Shown here: positions 51,010 to 61,854 of the stretch, piece after piece | Layout of the letters: every line of letters starts with the position of its first letter | Position numbering within the stretch: the first letter of the stretch is position 1 | Origin: Planctomycetia bacterium | Lineage (GTDB): Bacteria; Planctomycetota; Planctomycetia; Pirellulales; UBA1268 | Length of the DNA stretch: 64,000 bases | NCBI GenBank assembly: GCA_014192425.1 | Contig: BJHK01000005.1 | Coordinates: 164,753-228,752 of the forward strand | Reading direction: 5' to 3' | Translations under genes and position numbers: made by a program | Notes under the pieces: model-generated | Told to the model about the DNA's origin: nothing | The model's input: the letters and a program-made list of their open reading frames with translations, nothing else | Database searches by the model: none

Positions 51010-52713
51010 CTACTCCACCCGCTTGGCAACCCGGAAAACCTCGTCCAGTGTCGTGATCCCGCGGAGCGCCTTGCCCACGCCGTCGTCGAACATCATGCGC
51101 ATCCCCTGGCCGAGGGCGGCCCGGCGGATCTCCTGGGTGGCGGCCCCCTGGAAGGCGAGTTCCCGCAGCTTGCTGGTCATCACCATCAACTCGAAGATGC
51201 CCTGCCGCCCCTTGTAGCCGGAGTTTTGGCAGTTGGCGCAGCCCCGCCCCTTCATGAAGGCCGCCCCCTTGAGCATCTCCTCGGTGATGCCGGCCGCCTC
51301 GATGTTGGTGTCGAGCGGCTGGTGCGGCTGCTTGCACTTCGGGCAGTTGACGCGCACCAGGCGCTGCGCCATCACGGCGATCACGCTGGAGGCCACGAGA
51401 TAGGCCGGCACGCCCATGTCGATCATGCGAGTGACGGCGCCGGGGGCGTCGTTGGTGTGCAGCGTGCTGAACACGAGATGGCCGGTGAGCGACGCCTGGA
51501 TCGCCATCTGGGCCGTCTCCGTGTCGCGCATCTCGCCGACGAGGATCACGTTGGGCGCCTGCCGGAGCATGGAGCGGATGACGCGGGCGAAATCGAGACC
51601 GATCGAGTGCCGGATCTCAACCTGGTTGATGCCGGCGAGGTAGTACTCGACCGGATCCTCGGCGGTGATGATCTTGGTGTCGGGACGATTGAGCTCGTTG
51701 AGGGCGGCGTACAGCGTCGTGGTCTTGCCCGAGCCGGTCGGACCGGTCACGAGGACGATGCCGTTGGGTCGACGAATCAGGTTCTTGAACTGCCGAAACT
51801 CATTCTCGGCGAGGCCGAGCTGGCGGATGCCGACGCGGATGTTGTCCTTGTCGAGAATGCGCATCACGACCGACTGGCCGTGGCTCGTCGGCAGCACGCT
51901 GACGCGGAGGTCGTAGTCCTTGCCGTCGGCCGTGAGCTTGATCCGGCCGTCCTGCGGCCGGCGGCGCTCGGCGATGTCGAGCTTGGCGAGGATCTTGATT
52001 CGCGACAGGATCGCCCCCAGCAGCCGGCGCGGGGGCGTGTCCCGCTGGATGAGCCGGCCGTCGATGCGGTAGCGGATCCGCACCCGGTCCTCGAACGGCT
52101 CGATGTGGATGTCGCTGGCCCGCAACTGGACCGCCTCGGTGATGATCAGGCTCACCAGTTTGACGACCGGGGCGTCGGACTGGTCGTCCGAATTCTGGGC
52201 CGCCGCCTGCTCGACCGCCGTCTCCGTGAAGTCGATCGCCGTGTCGGTGAACTCCTGGAGCATCGAGTCGGCACTCTCGCCGTCCGACAGCCCGTAGTGC
52301 CGGTTGATGGACTCGACGATCTGCTCGCGGACGGCGATCGCCATCTCGATATCGCGATTGAGGATGAAGCGGAGCTTGTCCTGGGTCTCGATATCGGTCG
52401 GATCGCAGGTCGCGACGCGGAGCGAGTTGCCCGAGGCCGCCACCGGGAAGATGGTGTTCTCGCGGGCGACGCTCTCCGGAAGCAGGTCGATCACGTCCTG
52501 CGGAACGGCGGTGGCCGCCAGATCCACAAACCGCATCCGGTTCGCCTTGGCGAGCGCCTTCATGATCCGCACGGCGGGGGCGTAGCCGAGTCGCACCAGC
52601 TCCTCGTGCAGCGCACGCTTCGCCGACCGGGAGACCCGCATGGCCTCGGCGAGCTGTTCGGTCGAGATGATCCCCTCGGTCAGGAGGAGGGTGGAAAATG
52701 CGTCGGGAGGCAT
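51010..52713 (-). CDS. PilB/GspE-type assembly ATPase (copy B)
   Basis: 567 residues. An N-terminal MshEN-like region (LLLTEGIISTEQLAEAMRVS) and N2 domain (SDIHIEPFEDRVRIRYRIDG) lead to the ATPase core with GPTGSGKTTT, TAEDPVEY, VILVGEMRDTETAQ and STLHTND. The metal site reads CPKC and GRGCANCQNSGYKGR. It is a clear paralogue of 47552-49270 rather than a recent duplicate (many differences throughout). A 219-base gap separates it from PilT, so it may be transcribed separately; that gap (50791-51009) holds no supported gene. It is the first motor gene of the locus in the direction of transcription. Confidence 0.92.
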   Translation of the reverse strand: MPPDAFSTLLLTEGIISTEQLAEAMRVSRSAKRALHEELVRLGYAPAVRIMKALAKANRMRFVDLAATAVPQDVIDLLPESVARENTIFPVAASGNSLRVATCDPTDIETQDKLRFILNRDIEMAIAVREQIVESINRHYGLSDGESADSMLQEFTDTAIDFTETAVEQAAAQNSDDQSDAPVVKLVSLIITEAVQLRASDIHIEPFEDRVRIRYRIDGRLIQRDTPPRRLLGAILSRIKILAKLDIAERRRPQDGRIKLTADGKDYDLRVSVLPTSHGQSVVMRILDKDNIRVGIRQLGLAENEFRQFKNLIRRPNGIVLVTGPTGSGKTTTLYAALNELNRPDTKIITAEDPVEYYLAGINQVEIRHSIGLDFARVIRSMLRQAPNVILVGEMRDTETAQMAIQASLTGHLVFSTLHTNDAPGAVTRMIDMGVPAYLVASSVIAVMAQRLVRVNCPKCKQPHQPLDTNIEAAGITEEMLKGAAFMKGRGCANCQNSGYKGRQGIFELMVMTSKLRELAFQGAATQEIRRAALGQGMRMMFDDGVGKALRGITTLDEVFRVAKRVE

Positions 52714-52736
52714 TGGGGGGGAGGGCGGGGAGATGC

Positions 52737-53105
52737 TCAGCAGGTCGTTTCCAGGAACGTGTCGGCGTGCTCGTAGCCTGGGGCGCAGGTGCAGAGGAAG
52801 ACGAGCTCGGCGGGGCCCGTGTTGCGGATCGTATGCCGGGTGCCGGGGGGAATCGCGATCGCGTCACCGGGGACGACCGGCCGCGTCTCGTCGCCGAGCG
52901 TCATGGCCGCGGTGCCCTCGAGGATGTAGTAGATCTCCTCGGTGGTCGCATGGTGATGCGGCGTCGTCTCGGCCCCCGGCGCCAGCCGGGCCTCAGCCAG
53001 GCTCTGCCGGCGGATCGCGGAATTGCGGTGGGCGAGGAGCTCGCGAATCGTCGAGCCGTCGGCCGTGACGAACGGTTGCGCATCCCGTTGATTGACGATG
53101 TCCAT
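52737..53105 (-). CDS. Small single-domain cupin
   Basis: 122 residues from the ATG at 53105, where MDIVNQRD begins; longer readings have no support. The cupin motifs are TTPHHHATTEEIYYILEGTA (two or three His and Glu as metal ligands) and GDAIAIPPGTRHTIRNTG (the second His). Such proteins bind a metal and may be enzymes, isomerases or sugar/phenol-binding proteins; substrate cannot be read from the sequence. It lies 23 bases upstream of the PilB-like start on the same strand, which may be chance or an operon. Divergent from chrA across a 107-base region. Confidence 0.8.
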   Translation of the reverse strand: MDIVNQRDAQPFVTADGSTIRELLAHRNSAIRRQSLAEARLAPGAETTPHHHATTEEIYYILEGTAAMTLGDETRPVVPGDAIAIPPGTRHTIRNTGPAELVFLCTCAPGYEHADTFLETTC

Positions 53106-53212
53106 CGCCTGCCCCAGACTCGTGCCGCATGTGGCCGCCACGGCGGTTCGCGATCGACCAAGACGACCGTTCCGTCGGCGTCGCGCCACGTCTGGCAAAG
53201 GATACCAAAACC

Positions 53213-54478
53213 GTGGCAAAGCGGAACGCGACGCCCCCGCCGGCGCCAGGCCGCATGCAGCCACCTGCCTGGCGCACGTGGCTGGCGATCGGCGCCACCG
53301 GTTTCGGCGGGCCGGCGGGCCAGCTCGCCATCCTGCACCGGGAGGTAGTCGACCGGCGCCGCTGGATGACCGACGAGGAGTTCGTCGCAGCCGCCCAGTT
53401 CTGCGCGTTGCTGCCCGGCCCGGAGGCCCAGCAACTGGCGACCTACGCCGGCTGGCGGACCGGCGGGCTGCGGGGGGGCCTGCTCGCCGGCACGCTCTTC
53501 GTCCTGCCCGGCGCGGCGATCGTCACGGCGGTCGCCTGGCTGCACGCCGCCGGGGGTGATCTGCCACTCGTGGCCGCCGCTTTCGCCGGAACGCGTCCGG
53601 CGGTCGTGGCGCTGGTCGTCATGGCGGCGTGGCGGCTCGGCAGACGGGCCATCACCAGCGACACGGCGACGCTGATCTGCCTGCTCGCGGCGATCGCTTT
53701 CGCATGCGGCGCCTCGCTGCCGGTCGTGGTGGCCGTGGCGGCCGCCTGGGGCTGGCTCGTGCCCGAATGGCTGACCGACGCCCGGGGGCCGACAGGCACC
53801 GCGGCCCCGGCAGCGCAGGCCGGCGACGTTCACCGGGTCTGGACAGTCGCGGCCGGATTCGTCGCCGTCTGGGTCGGGGCCTACATGGCCGTTGTCGGTC
53901 TCGACCTTGCCGGCGGCCGCGGAGCGAGTCTGGCGACGCTGTTCACGGAGACGACGCTCCTTTCGTTCGGCGGCGCCTATACCGTCGTGCCCTGGGCGCT
54001 CGATGAGGGTGTGGCCCGGGGCTGGCTCGGGGCCGCGGAGCGGGCCGACGCCCTGGCGGCGGGGGAGGCGACGCCCGGCCCGTTGATCCTGGTGGTCACG
54101 TTCATCGGCTTCCTCGCCGGCTGGAAGGCAGGGGGCGCCGATCCGGCGCTGGCCGGCCTGGAAGGGGCCGCGGTGGCGACGCTGTTCGCGTTCATCCCGT
54201 CGTTCGCGATGGTGCTCGCGCTGGCGCCTTTCGTGCGCTCGATCATGGTCGCCCGGCGGCCGGCGGCGGCGCTCGCCGCGATTGGGGCGGTCGTCGTGGC
54301 GGGGATCGCGGTCCTGTCGCTGAAACTCGCCCGCGACGCCTTCCTGCCCGGCGGCCGGCTCGATCCGCTCGCCCTGGCAATCGGCGGCGCTGCCCTGGTG
54401 CTGCTGGCCCGCTACCGGACGCCCGCGCCCGTCGTGGTCGCCGCCGCGGCAGCCGTCGGTTGCCTCGCTGCCGGCTGA
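53213..54478 (+). CDS. chrA: ChrA family chromate transporter
   Basis: 421 residues from a GTG at 53213, with AAAGGA about ten bases upstream; no earlier ATG precedes the homologous region sensibly. Both CHR domains are present: GATGFGGPAGQLAILHREVV and LLPGPEAQQLATYAGWRTGG in the first, and LLSFGGAYTVVPWALDEGV with GEATPGPLILVVTFIGFLAG in the second. About eleven hydrophobic segments are visible. ChrA proteins export chromate, probably by an antiport mechanism, although some members move other anions. Divergent from the cupin gene. No ChrB regulator is seen. Confidence 0.93.
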   Translation: MAKRNATPPPAPGRMQPPAWRTWLAIGATGFGGPAGQLAILHREVVDRRRWMTDEEFVAAAQFCALLPGPEAQQLATYAGWRTGGLRGGLLAGTLFVLPGAAIVTAVAWLHAAGGDLPLVAAAFAGTRPAVVALVVMAAWRLGRRAITSDTATLICLLAAIAFACGASLPVVVAVAAAWGWLVPEWLTDARGPTGTAAPAAQAGDVHRVWTVAAGFVAVWVGAYMAVVGLDLAGGRGASLATLFTETTLLSFGGAYTVVPWALDEGVARGWLGAAERADALAAGEATPGPLILVVTFIGFLAGWKAGGADPALAGLEGAAVATLFAFIPSFAMVLALAPFVRSIMVARRPAAALAAIGAVVVAGIAVLSLKLARDAFLPGGRLDPLALAIGGAALVLLARYRTPAPVVVAAAAAVGCLAAG

Positions 54479-54523
54479 CACGCTCCTGCGGCCAATGCCC
54501 CGCGGCGTGGCCGGCGGCCGTGC

Positions 54524-54529
54524 TATGAT
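54524..54529 (+). promoter_or_regulatory. Candidate -10 box (TATGAT) for the metallopeptidase gene
   Basis: TATGAT lies 68 bases before the ATG at 54598 in the gap after chrA. It is close to the bacterial -10 consensus but no good -35 was found. Confidence 0.3.
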
Positions 54530-54597
54530 CCCGCGCGTCGGCTGTGCACTGGCCCACGGTGGTGGCCGGGACCGCCGCGGTTCCGCCGAGTCAACCC

Positions 54598-55980
54598 ATG
54601 CGTTCACGTTTCCCGCTCCGAACCGGCCCGGCGTGGTTATGCCTCGTCGCTGCGGCCGTGGCCCTGCCCGTCTGCCGTCCCGGTGCCGCGGAAATCATCA
54701 GCGGTTTCGAGACCGGTGCTGACCTGCAACGCTGGTCGCCTGTCGGCCAACTGACGGGCGAACGGGTCGCGGTGCCTGCGCCGCCGGAGGCCGTGGTCGC
54801 CGGTCCGGCCGGCAGCGGGGTCCGGATTGCGACGGCCGGAAAAGCCGGCCTGGTTCTCAAGGCGGGGGAACTGCCCGCAAACCTGCTGCGGTTCGACACG
54901 CTCCGGTTCTGGGTGCATCGCGGGGAGCAGGCGGCGCCGAGCACCATCGAAGTCCGGTTTTACGAGGCCGACGGCAAGGCCTGGTTCTGGCGCAAGATCG
55001 TGCTCGATCATGCCGGCTGGAAATGCATCGACGTTCCGCTCAAGTGGACCCGCTGGAGCACCTCCCGCATCCCGCGCTGGCAAAACGTTGATCGCGCCGG
55101 GATCTTCTTCCGCGATAAGGCCGAACTGATCCTCGATTCGTTCGCCCTCGACGATGACCCGCCCGTCAACCAACCCGATGAACTGCCCCTGCCAACGCCC
55201 GCGGATATCGCCGCTGTGGCGTTCGCCGGCCCGGAATCCGCCCCGCCTCCGGCGGTTCCGCCCGGCGTCCGCGTCGCCCGCCGGGCCGGCAGCGTCGTCG
55301 TCACGGACGTGGCCGAATTGGAGATCGATCGGCTCCTCGAGCACCTCGAGACCGTGGAGGCGGCGGTGCGCCGCGACCTGCCGTTCGCCCGCAAATCCAC
55401 GGCCCCGGTCGTGCTCGTCGTGTTCGCCGACGAAGCCGACTACAAGGCGTTTCCGCCGGCACTGGCGGCTCGGGTCGGAGCCCAGGCCGCACCAGCGCCG
55501 GCGTCGGGATTTACCTTTCTCGGCATCGCCACGTCGTCGTGGCATCCGCGATTCGGCACCCTGCGGCCCGTCTACACCCATGAATTCGTTCATGCCCAGC
55601 TCTCGGCCGCGCTCCACCTCGACAACCGCAATGAATGGTTCCAGGAAGGCATGGCCACGCGGCAGCAACTGACGTTTCACCCCGAGCCCGGATTTGGCGC
55701 CGGGGTGTTGCGGAAACTGGAAGTGGCGGATGCGGACACGCTGCGGACGGTCTGTAACGGTGAAGCGATCCCGCTGGATCGCTACTGGGTGGCGGGCACG
55801 GTGTGCCAGATGCTCGCCGAAGAGCCTGACCTGGCTGCCAAGCTGCCGGAACTCGTGGCCGGGATGCAGGACCGCGGCTTGACCGCCCTGGACCCGCTGC
55901 TTCCGACGCTCGGCCTGACGTGGGAGCAACTCGACGAACGCTGGCGCGGGTTTTGCCGCCGAACATACGCCACGCCGTGA
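54598..55980 (+). CDS. Secreted gluzincin-like metallopeptidase (MA-type)
   Basis: 460 residues from the ATG at 54598; an earlier ATG at 54544 precedes the signal peptide. Residues 1-30 are a signal (WLCLVAAAVALPVCRPGAAE). The first half (FETGADLQRWSPVGQL, RFWVHRG, FWRKIVLDHAGWKCIDVPL) looks like a carbohydrate-binding-type jelly-roll. The second half has HEFVH at residues 328-332 and EWFQEGMA with Glu350 as the likely third zinc ligand, the gluzincin pattern of MA-like peptidases. The segment WFQEGMATRQQL is typical. The combination of an N-terminal binding module with a peptidase suggests a secreted enzyme acting at surfaces or polymers; specificity unknown. Confidence 0.75.
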   Translation: MRSRFPLRTGPAWLCLVAAAVALPVCRPGAAEIISGFETGADLQRWSPVGQLTGERVAVPAPPEAVVAGPAGSGVRIATAGKAGLVLKAGELPANLLRFDTLRFWVHRGEQAAPSTIEVRFYEADGKAWFWRKIVLDHAGWKCIDVPLKWTRWSTSRIPRWQNVDRAGIFFRDKAELILDSFALDDDPPVNQPDELPLPTPADIAAVAFAGPESAPPPAVPPGVRVARRAGSVVVTDVAELEIDRLLEHLETVEAAVRRDLPFARKSTAPVVLVVFADEADYKAFPPALAARVGAQAAPAPASGFTFLGIATSSWHPRFGTLRPVYTHEFVHAQLSAALHLDNRNEWFQEGMATRQQLTFHPEPGFGAGVLRKLEVADADTLRTVCNGEAIPLDRYWVAGTVCQMLAEEPDLAAKLPELVAGMQDRGLTALDPLLPTLGLTWEQLDERWRGFCRRTYATP

Positions 55981-56025
55981 GCCGCCGGCCGCCGGAGAAC
56001 CGACCGCCCGCCCTTGCCGCCCCGG

Positions 56026-58062
<2,037 letters not shown>

Positions 58063-58314
58063 TCACCGTCCGCCGCTGCGGCTGTCATGGGCCACGGAAC
58101 CGACCGTGGCGATGGCGAGCACGACGAGTTCGCCGACGAGCAGCGTGGTGCCGTGCCGGTCGATGAACGTGTCGAGCGCCGAGCGGCTGTGCCGGGAGGT
58201 CTCCGGACGGACGCCGCGAAGCACGGCCATGCAATAGCACATCGCCGTGAGCGTGAACGCCACCCCCACGGCAGCGAGGAGGATCGAGAACGGGTTGCGC
58301 GGAGGACGGGGCAT
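58063..58314 (-). CDS. Small two-segment membrane protein upstream of ligA
   Basis: 83 residues from the ATG at 58314, with GGAGGA about ten bases upstream. Two hydrophobic segments are visible: SILLAAVGVAFTLTAMCYCM and LLVGELVVLAIATVGS, with a charged stretch (RPETSRHSRSALDTFIDRHG) between them. No family is recognised. Its stop lies three bases before the ligA GTG, so it probably shares the ligA promoter and may be translationally coupled. Confidence 0.65.
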   Translation of the reverse strand: MPRPPRNPFSILLAAVGVAFTLTAMCYCMAVLRGVRPETSRHSRSALDTFIDRHGTTLLVGELVVLAIATVGSVAHDSRSGGR

Positions 58315-58350
58315 GAGAGCACGGGTTCGAACCGGGAGGATGCTCGCGGA

Positions 58351-58356
58351 AGTATA
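58351..58356 (-). promoter_or_regulatory. Candidate -10 box (TATACT) for the ligA operon
   Basis: On the minus strand TATACT lies 36 bases before the ATG at 58314. It matches the TANACT hexamer used elsewhere. The 58315-58474 gap shows nothing else I can support. Confidence 0.4.
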
Positions 58357-58474
58357 GACCGCGCCCGGCAATCGCGTTCGGCACCGTCGTCACGGACATC
58401 TCGCCGCTGACGGCGATGCTGCGCCGGCCGGCGACACGCTCGGCATCGGCCGCCGGGCCTGGCGGCCGTTCCCG

Positions 58475-58870
58475 TCATCCTGCCTGCGCGACGGTCGCAG
58501 ACGGCACCCGGGTTCGATAGAGGATCACACCGGCGATGACGACGAGGCCGATCGCCGCCGCGTAGCCAGTCGCCGGCATCCCCGTGCCCGGCATCACATG
58601 CATGCGCGACGCCGGGGCGACGGCCAAAGTCACGACGCCGTGCATGAGGATCGGGATGGCGAGCGACCGCGTCGCCAGGTAGGCCATGTGCACCACCACA
58701 CCGACGAGAAAAGCCGGGAGCATGAGCCCGGGATCGAGGCGGACCAGCGCGAACAGGGCCGAGGTCATGAGCACGCCCGGCACCGTCCCGAAACGTTCCA
58801 CGAGGCCTCCGCCGATGTAGGCCCGAAACCACAACTCCCCGGCGACGATGGTCGGAAGGACGACGATCAT
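58475..58870 (-). CDS. Degenerate CPBP-like membrane protein
   Basis: 131 residues from the only ATG in frame (58870); the frame is open further upstream but has no start codon. Hydrophobic segments and the order VAGELWFRAYIGGGL, ALFALVRLDPGLM and IPILMHGVVTLAVA match the three CPBP motif positions. However the first Glu of EExxxR is Gly, the His of the second motif is Arg, and the Asn after the third-motif His is missing. The protein is also short. It therefore looks like an inactive or decaying CPBP relative; the intact family member is at 24268-25014. It may be a pseudogene whose 5' part was lost or shifted. Confidence 0.5.
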   Translation of the reverse strand: MIVVLPTIVAGELWFRAYIGGGLVERFGTVPGVLMTSALFALVRLDPGLMLPAFLVGVVVHMAYLATRSLAIPILMHGVVTLAVAPASRMHVMPGTGMPATGYAAAIGLVVIAGVILYRTRVPSATVAQAG

Positions 58871-58998
58871 CAGGAGCGGCGCGGAGAGCGACCACTGGGA
58901 CCGTGTGAACTCGCGGCCGCGCTTGCATACCCCCCGCTGTGACGGACTGCCCCCATGTCGACCCTGGCAGCCCGCCCGGAAAACGGATGGCCATTTCT

Positions 58999-59481
58999 TC
59001 AGTCGACGACGACGCCCCGCTCGATGAAGTTCGGCACCGACACCATCTCGGCGATGTGCGCAGGCAACACCCGCACGATGGCGACGAGCACGAGGCACCA
59101 CGCCACGGCGGCCCACAGGCCGGGTCGCCGTGCCGCCCCGGCCTGATCGGCACCGGCCACGCTGGCCGGCGGTCGGTCTCGGGCTTCCGTGGGAGGAGGC
59201 AGGGCAGGAGGCAGGGCAGGAGGTGCCGTGAGCAGGCGTCGAACCAGATCGGTCGCGCCGAGAATCATGCCGATGCCGCCCACCAACCGGAGGATGCCGA
59301 ACGGTCCGGCAAGCTCCCTCCACGGGGAGAGTTCGGCGGCGAAGCCGACCAGATACAGCGTCGCCGCCAAGACCAGGACCGCCCCCCTCGGACCAAGGCG
59401 CGACAGCACCCAGTACACGCCGATCGCCGCGAGCACGGCGCCGAAAACGATGGCGAGAAAGATTGGTTGCGGGATATCCAC
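58999..59481 (-). CDS. Small membrane protein of unknown function
   Basis: 160 residues from a GTG at 59481; no ATG precedes the first hydrophobic segment. Four hydrophobic segments are visible: IFLAIVFGAVLAAIGVYWVL, GAVLVLAATLYLVGFAA, PFGILRLVGGIGMILGATDL and AVAWCLVLVAIVRVLPAHIA, with a Pro-rich cytosolic-type loop (PPALPPALPPPTEA) between the third and fourth. No family recognised. It lies 35 bases after the glycosyltransferase gene on the same strand and probably belongs to its operon. Confidence 0.5.
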   Translation of the reverse strand: MDIPQPIFLAIVFGAVLAAIGVYWVLSRLGPRGAVLVLAATLYLVGFAAELSPWRELAGPFGILRLVGGIGMILGATDLVRRLLTAPPALPPALPPPTEARDRPPASVAGADQAGAARRPGLWAAVAWCLVLVAIVRVLPAHIAEMVSVPNFIERGVVVD

Positions 59482-59516
59482 TGCTGTCTTCCCGGGGCGG
59501 CCCCGCGTTCGTCGGC

Positions 59517-60545
59517 TCAGGCCGCCTGCCGGGCCGCGGCGAGCAGCGATTCGGCGGCGGCGAGCACGCTCGGCACCTCGATGCCGGCCATCGAGCGGAG
59601 GTCGGTCTTCCGATCCTCCCAGGCCGGCCGCAGCCCGGCGGGAGGCTCGACGCAGGCGTGGCCGGGACCGTACGGGCCGTTCCGCTCGGCGGGCACCGGA
59701 CCGAAGAGCCCGACGCACGGCGTGCCCACGGCCGCGGCGAGGTGCAGCGGGCCGGTGTCGGACGAGATGAACAGGCCCGCGAGGCGGCACAGTTCGCCGA
59801 GGTCTTGCAGACTCGTCGCCGGCGCCATGATCGCAGCGTCGGCGGCGTCGGCGACGATCCGCTCGGCGGCCGCCCGCTCCGCGTCCCCACCCCAGACGAC
59901 GATCACCGGCTGGCCATGGAGGCGGCGCATGCCGCGCGCCGTGGCGCTGAACCGGTCGAGCGGCCAGAGCTTGGACCGCCAGCCGGCGCCGGGATTGAGG
60001 ATCACCGGCCGCTGCGCGAGCCGCTGCGCGGCGAGCCAGTGCTGCATCCGCAGCCGGCTCACCGGCCAGTGCGGCATGGCGAACTCGGCCGGCCGTGCGG
60101 GGATGCCGAGCGGCGCGAGGAGTTCGCAGTTGCGGTCCACGACGTGCGTCGCCTGAACCGCGACGCGATGCGTCGCCGCCAGCCACGATCCCTCCCGCGC
60201 GTCGGGCCGGGCGGGGCCGATCCGCAGCCGTGCGCCGGACAGCCAGGAGGCGACGCCGCTCTTGAGCAGCCCCTGCAGGTCGAGCGTCACATCGGGGCGG
60301 AAGGCCAACAATTGGCGCCGGAGCCCGTGAACGGCCCGGGGCGATTTGAGCCAGCCGCGCGGCAGGCGAAAGATGTGGTCGATGGCCGGGTGGCCGGCGA
60401 GCACGTCGGCGGTCCGCCCCTCGACGGCCCAGCCGATGCGGGTCTCGGGGAAGGCCCGCTTGATGGCCACGGCCACCGGCACGCCGTGGATCACGTCGCC
60501 GATGGCGGAGAGCTTGACGACGACGATGGAGCGGGGTGCGGGCAT
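59517..60545 (-). CDS. Glycosyltransferase family 9 (heptosyltransferase-like)
   Basis: 342 residues, typical length. GT9 signatures are clear: IVVVKLSAIGDVIHGVPVAV at the N-terminus, VDHIFRLPRGW-type second strand, VTLDLQGLLKSGVASWLSGA, and in the C-terminal nucleotide-binding half VILNPGAGWRSKLWPLDRFS, LFISSDTGPLHLAAAVGTPC and VGLFGPVPAERNGPYGP. Members add heptose or related sugars to the LPS core using ADP-heptose. Together with the LptE-like gene at the start of the window this supports a lipopolysaccharide-type outer membrane. The exact acceptor cannot be told. Confidence 0.9.
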   Translation of the reverse strand: MPAPRSIVVVKLSAIGDVIHGVPVAVAIKRAFPETRIGWAVEGRTADVLAGHPAIDHIFRLPRGWLKSPRAVHGLRRQLLAFRPDVTLDLQGLLKSGVASWLSGARLRIGPARPDAREGSWLAATHRVAVQATHVVDRNCELLAPLGIPARPAEFAMPHWPVSRLRMQHWLAAQRLAQRPVILNPGAGWRSKLWPLDRFSATARGMRRLHGQPVIVVWGGDAERAAAERIVADAADAAIMAPATSLQDLGELCRLAGLFISSDTGPLHLAAAVGTPCVGLFGPVPAERNGPYGPGHACVEPPAGLRPAWEDRKTDLRSMAGIEVPSVLAAAESLLAAARQAA

Positions 60546-60642
60546 CGGCGTGGGAACCGAGGGAGCCGGTGGAGCCGAAAGGATGCTGGAAGGGCCGGTC
60601 CCGGGACAAGGCCAATTTCGCGCTTTTTCGGCCCGATGTCGG

Positions 60643-61707
60643 TCAGGGCAGCCCAGCCAGTTCGCACATCACGGCCGCGGAGACCGCCTCGGGGCAGCTC
60701 CAGACGAGAAAGAAGTGGGCCTCGCGCGCCAGCCGCTCGGCAGGGTGGCCGGTGACGAACCCCGCCCCCTTGGAGGCCGTGAGGGCAGCCTGGGCCGCGC
60801 GGATGACGAGGCTCGTGGCCGTGGCCCGGAGCCGTTCGCGGCGCGGCTGGTCAGCCCCGACCGTCGCGGCGGCGAGCAGGTCGTGATGCACCGCCCCCAG
60901 CTCCGCGTCGAGCCCGATGACGACGGGGGCCAGCGCGGGGCGGGCGGCCGCTTCACGGTGCAGGACCGCCAGGGCGGCGCGGGTGGCACCGATCGCCAGC
61001 GCCGTCGTCGCCAGTCCGCCCGTCCGCGGCGGGTCGCCCGCCAGCGCGAGGACTGCTGCCGGTCTCACGCGCTGAAGCCTCACCGCTGCCGTACGGCTGC
61101 CGGACAGGGCGAGCATCTCGAACGGCAGATCGATCGTCAGGCCGGCGGCCTGCGCGTTGACGAGGAAAAAACCGCGACCACCCTCGGGCAGCGCAGCGCC
61201 GACGACCAGCGTGTCGCAGGCATCGGCGCCGGTCACCCAAGGGCAGGTTCCGTCGAGCTGCCATGCATCTCCGTCGCCGACCGCGGCCAGCGCCGGCCGG
61301 CCGTCGTGCTGACGGCTGGTGGTGAGCTGGGCGATGCCCACCGTGGTCCACTCGGCGCCGGCAGCGAGCCGAGGCAGGATCCGGCCGCGCACCGCCGCAT
61401 CCGCACCGGCGATGACCCGGACCGCCGCCGCCCACTGCGTCAGGGCGAGCGCCGTCGTCAGGCAACGCTCGGCGACCGCCACGAGTGCCGCGTTGATGGC
61501 CGGCTCGGAGGCGGCACTGCCGCCGCAATCGGCCGGCACGAATCCTCCGAGCAGCCCGTGTCGGGCCAGCGCCTCGAAGGCACCGCTCCGCCACGGCCCG
61601 ATGTCGCGCGTGCGGTCGGCAACCGCGTCGAGATCGGCCTGCAGGGCCGCCAACGGTTCCGCGGCGGGCCGGTCCGCGGCGGATGAGAAGATGCTGCACG
61701 TGTTCAT
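60643..61707 (-). CDS. Acyl-CoA dehydrogenase-like flavoprotein
   Basis: 354 residues from the ATG at 61707. The order ARHGLLGGFVPADCGGSAAS, ALALTQWAAAVRVIAG, TVGIAQLTTSR with ACDTLVVGAALPEGG fits the N-terminal and middle domains of the acyl-CoA dehydrogenase family. The C-terminal helical domain is short (AALTASKGAGFVTGHPAERL). No clear catalytic Glu at the usual place was identified, and some segments are Ala-rich. A family member of uncertain substrate, possibly a hydroxylase-like or non-catalytic relative. It stands alone, without CoA-pathway genes around it. Confidence 0.65.
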   Translation of the reverse strand: MNTCSIFSSAADRPAAEPLAALQADLDAVADRTRDIGPWRSGAFEALARHGLLGGFVPADCGGSAASEPAINAALVAVAERCLTTALALTQWAAAVRVIAGADAAVRGRILPRLAAGAEWTTVGIAQLTTSRQHDGRPALAAVGDGDAWQLDGTCPWVTGADACDTLVVGAALPEGGRGFFLVNAQAAGLTIDLPFEMLALSGSRTAAVRLQRVRPAAVLALAGDPPRTGGLATTALAIGATRAALAVLHREAAARPALAPVVIGLDAELGAVHHDLLAAATVGADQPRRERLRATATSLVIRAAQAALTASKGAGFVTGHPAERLAREAHFFLVWSCPEAVSAAVMCELAGLP

Positions 61708-61717
61708 GTTTGTTCGT

Positions 61718-61723
61718 AGTATG
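61718..61723 (-). promoter_or_regulatory. Candidate -10-like box (CATACT) before the acyl-CoA dehydrogenase-like gene
   Basis: On the minus strand CATACT ends ten bases before the ATG at 61707. One mismatch from TANACT. If used it would give a very short or absent leader, as at folP. Confidence 0.25.
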
Positions 61724-61792
61724 CCTGCGCACGCCACCCGGCGACACGGGACCACGGCCGGGAGAGGGGCTCGCCCGCCGCCGGCGGGCGGC

Positions 61793-61798
61793 TATACT
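61793..61798 (+). promoter_or_regulatory. Candidate -10 box (TATACT) for the glucan phosphorylase gene
   Basis: TATACT lies 56 bases before the ATG at 61855. Just upstream, CCCGCCG and CGGCGGG (61774-61780 and 61782-61788) form a tight palindrome that could be an operator or simply GC-rich sequence. Confidence 0.38.
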
Positions 61799-61854
61799 CC
61801 AGGTCCTTCTGGCAGGCGTCGCACGATCTCCACATCACGTTCTGGAGCCTCATC

